Assembly (NCBI GenBank): GCA_023145315.1
Contig: JAGLEA010000166.1
Location: 1-9,666, forward strand
From: Psychrilyobacter sp.
GTDB lineage: Bacteria > Fusobacteriota > Fusobacteriia > Fusobacteriales > Fusobacteriaceae
Direction: 5' to 3'
Length of the DNA stretch: 9,666 nucleotides
In this document: one piece after another, positions 1 through 5,305 of the stretch
How positions within the stretch are numbered: position 1 is the stretch's first letter
How the letters are laid out: each line of letters opens with the position of its first letter
Notes under the pieces: model-generated
What the model was told of the DNA's origin: nothing
Databases searched by the model: none
What the model saw: only the letters and a program-made list of their open reading frames with translations
Position numbers and translations under genes: made by a program

Positions 1-89
1 AAAATGACAAAAACTATGCTCCTAATAAAACAACAGACAAATATAACGATACTGGATTTGTTAGAGTTGGATTTACAAGTAAATTCTAA
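1..89 (+). CDS. C-terminal end of a probable outer-membrane β-barrel protein (partial)
   Basis: An open frame enters from the left edge (first full codon at base 3) and stops at TAA 87–89, giving 28 residues that end TGFVRVGFTSKF. Alternating hydrophobic residues with a terminal phenylalanine are typical of the last strand of outer-membrane barrels recognised by BamA. The preceding residues (NDKNYAPNKTTDKYNDTG) read like a polar extracellular loop or turn. A strong terminator follows six bases after the stop, which supports a real gene end. The family cannot be named from so short a piece; a FomA-type porin or another barrel is possible. The barrel assignment is inference from the C-terminal signature. 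Confidence 0.6.
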   Translation, partial: NDKNYAPNKTTDKYNDTGFVRVGFTSKF

Positions 90-94
90 ATTTT

Positions 95-123
95 AAAAGA
101 GAGCCAAAAGGCTCTCTTTTTTT
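95..123. terminator. Bidirectional intrinsic terminator
   Basis: A 7-bp perfect stem GAGAGCC/GGCTCTC (99–105 with 110–116) closes an AAAA loop. It is flanked by AAAA on the left and a run of seven T on the right, so it can extend to 11 bp. It works in both directions and lies between two convergent genes: the barrel gene ending at 89 and the – strand gene whose stop codon is at 122–124. Confidence 0.9.
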
Positions 124-349
124 AAAGTTTTTTATATTGTACTTTTGTCCCTAATCTCCAACTTTCTCCTAATATATCTCCACTTTCCTTATTAAAAGTT
201 AGTTGATAACTTCTTTTTTCATAGTCAAAATTCCAATAGTAACTATCTTCTAATTCACTCATGTCGATATCAATTTCCCCGTCAACACCAGGTAATATTT
301 TCTCTAGATAGTCATTAAGTCTTTCCACACTTTCTTGTAAATCATACAT
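122..349 (-). CDS. Small acidic hypothetical protein, 75 aa
   Basis: I do not recognise this protein. It begins MYDLQESVERLNDYLEKILPG, an amphipathic helix. An acidic stretch follows (DGEIDIDMSELEDS), then a β-rich, aromatic second half (SYYWNFDYEKRSYQLTFNKE, SGDILGESWRLGT). The 'YQLTFNKESGDIL' part loosely resembles the strand–turn–strand of PepSY-like domains, but the match is too weak to name. There is no signal peptide or membrane segment, so it is probably cytoplasmic. The gene looks real: GGAGGA (356–361) lies 6 bases before the ATG, an extended –10 promoter sits upstream, and the bidirectional terminator closes it. It is transcribed alone, divergent from the PASTA gene. Confidence 0.75.
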   Translation of the reverse strand: MYDLQESVERLNDYLEKILPGVDGEIDIDMSELEDSYYWNFDYEKRSYQLTFNKESGDILGESWRLGTKVQYKKL

Positions 350-388
350 AATATATCCTCCACTTTAAAATCATTACTTTTCTATGTT

Positions 389-397
389 ATTATACCA
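389..397 (-). promoter_or_regulatory. Extended –10 promoter of the 75-aa gene
   Basis: On the – strand this reads TGGTATAAT, a perfect –10 with the TGn extension, 39 bases before the start codon. No good –35 is seen at the expected distance (about 412–417), which is tolerable for an extended –10 promoter. An inverted repeat (406–428) covers that –35 position. Confidence 0.6.
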
Positions 398-405
398 CAT
401 AAAAA

Positions 406-428
406 AATAGAACTTAGAAAATTCTATT
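406..428. repeat. Inverted repeat over the –35 position of the 75-aa gene
   Basis: AATAGAA (406–412) and TTCTATT (422–428) are perfect inverted arms around nine bases. A second, nested palindrome TAGAA-AA-TTCTA lies at 415–426. There is no T-tract to suggest a terminator. The position over the –35 region of the – strand promoter suggests an operator, but such AT-only palindromes also occur by chance. Confidence 0.3.
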
Positions 429-487
429 GTTAAGAAGAAATTTGGAAAAGTTCAGATTTTAAGGGAACTATTTTCACCCGAAAAGGT

Positions 488-496
488 TGATATAAT
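488..496 (+). promoter_or_regulatory. Extended –10 promoter upstream of the PASTA gene
   Basis: TGATATAAT is a perfect –10 hexamer with the TGn extension, 65 bases before the PASTA start codon. The –35 region (about 468–473, CTATTT) is poor. The same 11 bases, TGATATAATTG, occur again before rpe at 2207–2217, which suggests a common promoter type in this genome. Confidence 0.5.
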
Positions 497-502
497 TGAT
501 AT

Positions 503-531
503 TTGTCAATATCTATGTTATTCTTTATATA
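503..531 (+). promoter_or_regulatory. Second candidate promoter of the PASTA gene
   Basis: TTGTCA (503–508, five of six bases of the –35 consensus) and TATATA (526–531) are separated by exactly 17 bases. A transcript would begin near 538 and carry a leader of about 24 bases with AAGGAG (550–554 region), 7 bases before the ATG at 562. The –35 lies inside an inverted repeat, GATATT-TGTC-AATATC (498–513), that also touches the end of the upstream extended –10 promoter. Confidence 0.45.
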
Positions 532-561
532 AAGAAATTATTCTAAAATAAGGAGCAAAAT

Positions 562-1272
562 ATGAAGAAAAAGATTATTATTACTATTAGTACTTTAGCT
601 ATTTTTATTGGCCTGTATCTTGGTAGTAGCATAGGATTGAAATTTTACTTTCATGATTATTTATATGAAACACCTAATTTAAAAGGTTTAACTAAGGAAG
701 AAGCGAGAAAACTAGTTGGAGAAGAGTTTAATTTGGTGGAAATGGAGGAAAACTTTTCTGAATTTGATCAAGGGGAGATATATTCCCAACTACCGATAGC
801 ACCTACCCATATAAAAAAAGGAAGGCCTATAAAAATATGGATTAGTAAAGGAAAGGATATAGTAGAAATACCTGATCTAAAGGGTAAAAGTATTCAAGAA
901 GCAAGAGCAACTTTAAACAAATTAGGAATAAAAATAGAGAGAACTACTCATACAACAGAAGGGTATCTAAATAATAAGGTCTTAGGTAGTAGTCCGCAAG
1001 CAGGAACGTCTATCTCTAAAACTAAAGGTGTAGGACTTCTAATTAATGTTAGAAGTATTCAAAAATTTAGAATGCCAGATATTTTAGGATTTAGTCTAGG
1101 AGAAGGTGAAAATTTATTGCGTGAAAGTAAATTAATTTTAGGGAAAGTAAAGAGAGTTCATAGTACTGATCTCCCTAATGGAACTATAATAGATACAAAC
1201 TACTCAGCAGGTAAAAGCGTTTTAGCAGGAACAGTAATAAACGTGACTATTGCTAGTAGTTATAAACAATAA
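562..1272 (+). CDS. Membrane-anchored protein with three PASTA domains, 236 aa
   Basis: Residues 1–4 are basic (MKKK), and about 5–28 form one hydrophobic segment, an uncleaved signal anchor that leaves the rest outside the cytoplasm. Three PASTA repeats follow at about 36–97, 100–165 and 169–233. Each has the family pattern of a P-D/N-L-x-G opening (TPNLKG, IPDLKG, MPDILG), an amphipathic helix (TKEEARKLV, SIQEARATLNKLGI, SLGEGENLL) and a final strand (KIWISKG, GLLINVRS, INVTIAS). PASTA domains are known from penicillin-binding proteins and from Ser/Thr kinases of the PrkC/PknB type, where they bind peptidoglycan fragments. No kinase or transpeptidase domain is present. Its place just before rsgA and rpe is that of prkC in Bacillus, so I infer a cell-wall-binding remnant or adaptor. 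The start is set by AAGGAG 7 bases before the ATG. Confidence 0.85.
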   Translation: MKKKIIITISTLAIFIGLYLGSSIGLKFYFHDYLYETPNLKGLTKEEARKLVGEEFNLVEMEENFSEFDQGEIYSQLPIAPTHIKKGRPIKIWISKGKDIVEIPDLKGKSIQEARATLNKLGIKIERTTHTTEGYLNNKVLGSSPQAGTSISKTKGVGLLINVRSIQKFRMPDILGFSLGEGENLLRESKLILGKVKRVHSTDLPNGTIIDTNYSAGKSVLAGTVINVTIASSYKQ

Positions 1273-1282
1273 ATAAATTTTG

Positions 1283-1308
1283 AAGGGGAATCATAGATTC
1301 TCCTTTTT
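1283..1308 (+). terminator. Terminator-like hairpin between the PASTA gene and rsgA
   Basis: A 10-bp stem with one G·U pair (1283–1292 with 1296–1305) closes a three-base ATA loop and runs into TTTTT. It could end or attenuate transcription after the PASTA gene. The AGGAGG of rsgA starts only four bases after the T-run, so the hairpin is also part of the rsgA leader. Its 3' arm can pair instead with that AGGAGG. Confidence 0.6.
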
Positions 1309-1311
1309 ATG

Positions 1312-1327
1312 AGGAGGAAAAATTATC
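1312..1327 (+). promoter_or_regulatory. Perfect Shine-Dalgarno with a non-ATG start (ATT or ATC) for rsgA
   Basis: AGGAGG (1312–1317) is followed by AAAA, ATT (1322–1324) and ATC (1325–1327). The reading frame has a stop at 1310–1312, and no ATG, GTG or TTG occurs in frame until GTG 1655, deep inside the GTPase domain. The spacing is 4 bases to ATT and 7 bases to ATC, so ATC has the more usual spacing. Either gives a normal RsgA N-terminus. Confidence 0.6.
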
Positions 1328-2200
1328 AAAGGAAAAGTTATAACTAAAATAAAAGGGTTTTATTATGTAGAAGTAGAAGGTGTTACACACGAGTGTAAAC
1401 TCCGTGGAATATTAAAGAAAAATAACAAAAAAGACAACTGTGTAACTGGTGATATAGTAGAATTTAGCGATGAAAACTTTATAACTAAAGTCTACCCAAG
1501 AAAAAATATAATCCATAGACCATTAGTTGCAAATATTGATTATCTAATTATTCAATTTTCAGCATTAGATCCAAAATTTGATATAGGGCGATTCAATATA
1601 TTACTTCTAAATGCTTTTTATTACAATATAAAGCCAATAGCTGTAATAAATAAAGTGGAACTACTTAGTGTAGAAGAGGAAGTAGAATTAAGGAAAAGTT
1701 TAGAATTTTTAAAAAAATTAGAGATAGAAATATTCTATATTTCTACTTATGAAGATATAGGAATTGCAGAAGTAAAGGAATATATAAAGGGACAAATAAC
1801 TGCTTTTGGTGGTCCATCTGGAAGTGGAAAATCATCACTTCTAAATCTAATTCAAAGTGGGAAAAAATTAGAAGTAGGAGCTACTAGTAAGAAAAATTCA
1901 AGAGGTCGTCATACGACTAAGGGGACAACACTTCTACCTATGTTAGAAGGTGGCTGGGTAATAGATACTCCAGGATTTTCTTCAATAGAGTTACCACCGA
2001 TAAAAGATGTTACAGAATTATCTAATCTTTTCCCTGAATTTATAGAGTATAGAACATGTAAATATAATAACTGCATCCATATAAATGAACCAAATTGTGG
2101 TGTCAAAGATCAGCTAGGTTTAGGTATCGAGCAAGCAAGATATGATTTTTATATTTGGTGTTATAATTTTTATAAATTAGAAAGGTGGAATAAATATTAG
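1322..2200 (+). CDS. rsgA: Small-subunit ribosome biogenesis GTPase RsgA, about 292 aa, non-canonical start
   Basis: RsgA (YjeQ/CpgA) is a cytoplasmic GTPase that checks late maturation of the 30S subunit. Counting from ATT 1322, residues 1–65 form the OB-fold (KGKVITKIKGFYYVEVEG and on). The circularly permuted GTPase follows, with G4 NKVE at 110–113, the P-loop GGPSGSGKSS at 163–172 and G3 DTPG at 215–218. The C-terminal zinc site C-x4-C-x-H-x5-C uses C246, C251, H253 and C259. The length of 292 fits the family (about 300). Starting at the first canonical codon, GTG 1655, would delete the OB-fold and cut into G4, so translation must begin at ATT 1322 or ATC 1325 behind AGGAGG, unless the sequence has an error there. 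NKVE (usually NKxD) and a P-loop with SGSGK (usually SGVGK) are mild variants. It lies 49 bases after the PASTA gene and 48 before rpe. Confidence 0.9.
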   Translation: MIKGKVITKIKGFYYVEVEGVTHECKLRGILKKNNKKDNCVTGDIVEFSDENFITKVYPRKNIIHRPLVANIDYLIIQFSALDPKFDIGRFNILLLNAFYYNIKPIAVINKVELLSVEEEVELRKSLEFLKKLEIEIFYISTYEDIGIAEVKEYIKGQITAFGGPSGSGKSSLLNLIQSGKKLEVGATSKKNSRGRHTTKGTTLLPMLEGGWVIDTPGFSSIELPPIKDVTELSNLFPEFIEYRTCKYNNCIHINEPNCGVKDQLGLGIEQARYDFYIWCYNFYKLERWNKY

Positions 2201-2206
2201 GAAGTG

Positions 2207-2215
2207 TGATATAAT
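2207..2215 (+). promoter_or_regulatory. Extended –10 promoter before rpe
   Basis: TGATATAAT, a perfect extended –10, lies 33 bases before the rpe start and just after the rsgA stop. There is no convincing –35 (GGAATA at about 2187–2192). It may add an internal promoter for rpe and the marR-like gene. It repeats the motif found before the PASTA gene. Confidence 0.45.
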
Positions 2216-2248
2216 TGTTTTATAATCAAAATATTCCAAGGGGGAGTT

Positions 2249-2884
2249 ATGAAAGAGATAAAAATTGCACCTTCAATATTATCTGCTGACTTTAGTAAGT
2301 TAGGAGACGAAATAGTATCAATAGATAAAGCTGGAGCAGATATGATTCATATAGATGTAATGGATGGAAACTTTGTTCCAAATATATCATTTGGATTTCC
2401 AGTTATAAAATCTATAAGAGATAAAACAGATCTAATATTTGATGTTCATCTAATGATTGATAAACCAGAAAGATATATTGCAGAGTTTGTAAAATCAGGT
2501 GCAGATATGATAGTTGTACATGCAGAGTCGACACTTCATCTACATAGAACAATTCAATTGATTAAAGATCATGGAATAAAAGCTGGAGTTTCTCTAAACC
2601 CTGCTACTCCTGTATCAAATTTAAAATATATTATAGAGGATTTAGATATGATCTTACTTATGTCTGTAAATCCTGGATTTGGTGGACAAAAATTTATACC
2701 GAATGTTATTGAAAAAATAAAAGAAGTAAGAAAGATGTCGGAAACTATCGATATCCAAATAGATGGTGGAATAACAGATGTTACTATAAAGCCCTGTATA
2801 GAAGCTGGAGCAAATGTTTTTGTTGCAGGTTCGTATGTATTTAAAGGGAATTATACTGAACAAATAAAAAAATTAAGAGGTTAA
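2249..2884 (+). CDS. rpe: Ribulose-phosphate 3-epimerase, 211 aa
   Basis: This enzyme interconverts D-ribulose 5-phosphate and D-xylulose 5-phosphate in the non-oxidative pentose phosphate pathway, in the cytoplasm. The whole (βα)8 barrel is present at the family's usual length. The opening is IAPSILSADF. The metal and acid/base residues are H34 and D36 (HIDVMDG), H67 (DVHLMI) and D172 (IDGGI). The phosphate-binding stretch is SVNPGFGGQKF (139–149). AAGGGGGAG ends two bases before the ATG, an unusually close fit, though the AGGGGG core is about 4 bases away. The next gene's Shine-Dalgarno overlaps the rpe stop, so the two are co-transcribed. The rsgA–rpe order is the same as cpgA–rpe in Bacillus. 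Confidence 0.97.
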   Translation: MKEIKIAPSILSADFSKLGDEIVSIDKAGADMIHIDVMDGNFVPNISFGFPVIKSIRDKTDLIFDVHLMIDKPERYIAEFVKSGADMIVVHAESTLHLHRTIQLIKDHGIKAGVSLNPATPVSNLKYIIEDLDMILLMSVNPGFGGQKFIPNVIEKIKEVRKMSETIDIQIDGGITDVTIKPCIEAGANVFVAGSYVFKGNYTEQIKKLRG

Positions 2885-2894
2885 GGAGGTTTAC

Positions 2895-3563
2895 ATGTCT
2901 TTAGATAGAGTGAACATTGTTATAGAAGACTTTACAAAACTTTTTTATGAAACAGAATCCTTGGCACTAAAACAGGGGATCAAATGTTTAACTACAACGG
3001 AACTCCATGTAATAGAAGCAATTGGTAATAATTCATTATCTATGAATGAATTATCTGATAAACTAGGGATAACTATGGGGACTGCAACTGTTGCTATTAA
3101 TAAATTATCAAAAAAAGGATTTATAAGTCGTAAAAGATCGGAAAATGATAGGAGAAAAGTATTTGTTTCCTTATCAAAAAAAGGTGAGAATGCACTGACT
3201 TATCATAATAATTTCCATAAGATGATAATAACTAGTATTACAAAGAATATAGAAAAAGAAAATATGGAAATTTTTACTGATGTTTTTGATGAAATTTTGA
3301 AAAACCTGAAAAATCAAGTTGAATTCTTTAAACCTGATGTTATTACTAACTTTGAAGTTGGAAATACTGTAGAGGTTTTAGATATAAAAGGAACACCAAT
3401 TATTAAGAATTTTTTTGCTGGGATAGAGGTTAAACTGTATAAAGAATTTCAAATAATTTCAAATACAGCAAGAGTTATTTCTATAAGAACCCAAGAGGGT
3501 GAAGTTGTAGAGATAAATACTATAGATGCAAAAAATTTGATTGTTGTAAAAAAAGATATATAA
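2895..3563 (+). CDS. MarR-family (FabT-like) regulator with a FeoA/SH3-like C-terminal domain, 222 aa
   Basis: Residues 1–140 form a MarR winged-helix repressor. Dimerisation helices flank a helix-turn-helix at about 48–74 (LSMNELSDKLGITMGTATVA) and a wing at 76–96 with the conserved DRR (85–87). The pattern TELHVIEAIG, the GTATVAINKLSKKGF stretch and a later HNNFHKM are close to my memory of FabT, the MarR repressor of fatty-acid synthesis. Ordinary MarR proteins end near 140–150. Here about 70 more residues (150–218) look like a FeoA or DtxR-type SH3 fold: FEVGNTVEVLDIKG, then FFAGIEVKL, then short strands ending in VVEINTIDAKNLIVV. The target and ligand are unknown, and no fatty-acid or iron genes lie nearby. 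AAGGAGG overlaps the rpe stop, so it is in the rpe operon. Confidence 0.85.
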   Translation: MSLDRVNIVIEDFTKLFYETESLALKQGIKCLTTTELHVIEAIGNNSLSMNELSDKLGITMGTATVAINKLSKKGFISRKRSENDRRKVFVSLSKKGENALTYHNNFHKMIITSITKNIEKENMEIFTDVFDEILKNLKNQVEFFKPDVITNFEVGNTVEVLDIKGTPIIKNFFAGIEVKLYKEFQIISNTARVISIRTQEGEVVEINTIDAKNLIVVKKDI

Positions 3564-3579
3564 TAAAAAATATAAATAG

Positions 3580-3610
3580 TAGGAGGGAGGGAAACCTTTC
3601 TCCTAATTTT
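3580..3610 (+). terminator. 11-bp hairpin with GAAA loop between the marR-like gene and the NFACT gene
   Basis: TAGGAGGGAGG (3580–3590) pairs over its whole length, with two G·U pairs, to CCTTTCTCCTA (3595–3605) around a GAAA tetraloop. Only four T follow (ATTTTAA), so termination is probably partial. The 5' arm contains a decoy AGGAGG-like sequence, and the real Shine-Dalgarno of the next gene (GGAGG, 3614–3618) lies nine bases after the stem. It may be an attenuator or an mRNA-processing structure. Confidence 0.5.
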
Positions 3611-3624
3611 AATGGAGGTAAGTT

Positions 3625-5229
3625 GTGCTATATATAGATGGAATATCATTAGCAAAATTAAAAAATGAATTAAAAGAGTTGCTTAAAAGTAGGAGAGCAA
3701 CAAAGGTATATCAGTACTCAAATTTAAATTTATCGATATTTTTTGGGAAGATAAATCTGTATATATCAGCTGCACCTAATCTTCCTGTGTGCTACATTTC
3801 TACAAAGAAAGAAATAGCACTAGATAAACCAATGGGATTCTCTCTGTCACTGAGAAAATACCTTGTAGGAGCAATTTTAGTAGATATAGTACAATATAAA
3901 TCTGACAGAATACTTCTTTTATCATTTGAGAAAATAAATGAATTAGGAGAAAAACAAAAAGTAAGCTTAATTGTAGAAATAATGGGAAAACACAGTAATA
4001 TAATACTTGTTGATAATAATATGATGATTTTAGATCTATTAAAAAAGTTTTCTTTAGAAGAAAATAAATTGAGATTATTAATGTCTGGAGCTAAATATGA
4101 ATTTCCAATTATTACAGAGAAAAGGTCAGCATTTGATATATCAGAAAAAGAGTTTATAGAGTATAAAAAAAATGATGAATTAATCTTAAAAGTAGATGGA
4201 ATAGGTAAAATTTCGAATAAATATTTAGAAACTTATTCTAGCTTTAAAAAGATGTTAGGTGAAAATTCACCAACTCTTTATCGTGATGAAGGGAAGATAA
4301 AATATGGTACCTTTTATGATTACGATATTTTAAATTTGGAAAAAGAGAGTTTTAATTCAATAAATGAGATGATAGATCAATATATTATTGAAACTTTAAG
4401 TTCAGGTCAGTTTAGTAATCAAAAGAAAGTTTTGTCAAAAATAGTAGAAAAAGAGATAAAAAAGAATAAAAAAACTATAAAAAATATAAAGAAAGATATA
4501 TTAAAATATGAAACCTTCGAAAAGAATAAAAAAATAGGTGATATATTGGCTGCTAACCTTTACTCTCTCAAAGGATATGAAAAAGAGGTGGAACTCTATG
4601 ATTTTTATGAAAATTCTAATATAACTATTATTTTAAATCCACAAAAAACACCAAATGAAAACTTAGATAACTATTATAAGTTGTATAACAAGCAAAAAAG
4701 AGGATACAGATATAGTCTATCAAGATTAGAAGTAATAAAAAATGAACTTATATACTTAGAAAGTATACTTTCGTTTATAAATTTAGCTATAGATAAAAAA
4801 ACTTTAGAGGGAATAGAAGAGGAGCTAATAGTTAATAAGTATCTAAAAAAAATAGTAAAGGGGAAAAAAAAGAAAAAAGTAATTAAACTTTTACCTCCTA
4901 AAGTGGATATAGAGGGGATAGAAATCTATTATGGAAGAAACAATATAGAAAATGAATATGTAACATTCAAAATAGGAGATAGACACGATCTTTGGTTTCA
5001 TGCAAAAGATGTTCCAGGAGCTCATATTATAGCTAAAGCAAGTGAACTTTCAGAAGAAGTAATCTACAAAATAGGAGAATTAGCAAGTCAGCACTCTAAA
5101 GTAGGAGTGGGTGAAACAGTAAGAATTGATTATTGTTTAAAGAAATATGTTAAGAAAATAAAAGGCGGAAAACCCGGATTAGTAATATACTCAAACGAAA
5201 AATCGATATTTGTAAAAAAGGATAAATAA
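3625..5229 (+). CDS. rqcH: NFACT-family protein, RqcH/FbpA type, 534 aa
   Basis: Bacterial NFACT proteins (RqcH in Bacillus, homologues of eukaryotic Rqc2/NEMF) bind obstructed 50S subunits and recruit tRNA-Ala to add alanine tails to stalled chains. Older annotations call them fibronectin-binding proteins. The NFACT-N domain is seen at about 1–200, including FSLSLRKYLVGA and the DR motif at D94–R95 (SDRILLLSF) that in Bacillus RqcH is needed for tailing. Lysine-rich coiled coils lie at about 268–300 and 350–382, separated by IGDILAANLYSLKG. The NFACT-R domain spans about 432–522 and includes DLWFHAKDVPGAHII and LASQHSK. The start is GTG: an in-frame stop lies two codons upstream, and GGAGG is 6 bases before. 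The length is close to the Bacillus protein (about 570). The symbol assumes RqcH function, which I infer from the DR motif. Confidence 0.88.
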   Translation: MLYIDGISLAKLKNELKELLKSRRATKVYQYSNLNLSIFFGKINLYISAAPNLPVCYISTKKEIALDKPMGFSLSLRKYLVGAILVDIVQYKSDRILLLSFEKINELGEKQKVSLIVEIMGKHSNIILVDNNMMILDLLKKFSLEENKLRLLMSGAKYEFPIITEKRSAFDISEKEFIEYKKNDELILKVDGIGKISNKYLETYSSFKKMLGENSPTLYRDEGKIKYGTFYDYDILNLEKESFNSINEMIDQYIIETLSSGQFSNQKKVLSKIVEKEIKKNKKTIKNIKKDILKYETFEKNKKIGDILAANLYSLKGYEKEVELYDFYENSNITIILNPQKTPNENLDNYYKLYNKQKRGYRYSLSRLEVIKNELIYLESILSFINLAIDKKTLEGIEEELIVNKYLKKIVKGKKKKKVIKLLPPKVDIEGIEIYYGRNNIENEYVTFKIGDRHDLWFHAKDVPGAHIIAKASELSEEVIYKIGELASQHSKVGVGETVRIDYCLKKYVKKIKGGKPGLVIYSNEKSIFVKKDK

Positions 5230-5239
5230 TAAAAATTAG

Positions 5240-5265
5240 AATAGAGCTATAGGCTCTATTTTTTT
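5240..5265 (+). terminator. Intrinsic terminator after the NFACT gene
   Basis: An 8-bp perfect stem AATAGAGC/GCTCTATT (5240–5247 with 5253–5260) closes a TATAG loop and is followed by an unbroken T-run to 5265. It closes the PASTA–rsgA–rpe–marR–NFACT group. No clear promoter could be seen in the 40 bases between it and cca, so cca may rely on read-through or on a weak promoter. Confidence 0.85.
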
Positions 5266-5305
5266 AACTCATAAAAAATATAGGCTTCAAGACGTAAACT
5301 AACGG

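Noticed and set aside
449..485. Short inverted repeats AGTTC…GAACT and TTTTC…GAAAA between the divergent promoters
   Set aside because: The arms are only five bases and expected by chance in such AT-rich DNA.
1309..1347. Tiny ORF from ATG 1309 (12 codons) before rsgA
   Set aside because: It has no ribosome site of its own, overlaps the rsgA Shine-Dalgarno, is in another frame and encodes nothing recognisable. A frameshift joining it to rsgA would place the AGGAGG inside the gene, which is less likely than a non-ATG start.
1909..2106. – strand ORF inside rsgA (and similar ones inside rpe, the marR-like gene, cca and fplA)
   Set aside because: These have no recognisable protein features or ribosome sites and lie opposite well-conserved genes, so they are shadows.
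1655..2200. rsgA starting at GTG 1655 (181 aa)
   Set aside because: It would remove the OB-fold and start inside the G4 motif. The frame upstream encodes clear RsgA sequence back to 1322 behind AGGAGG, so this GTG is an internal valine codon.
5266..5305. Possible promoter TATAGG (5279–5284) before cca
   Set aside because: There is no –35 at a suitable distance and no extended –10, so the evidence is too thin to call.
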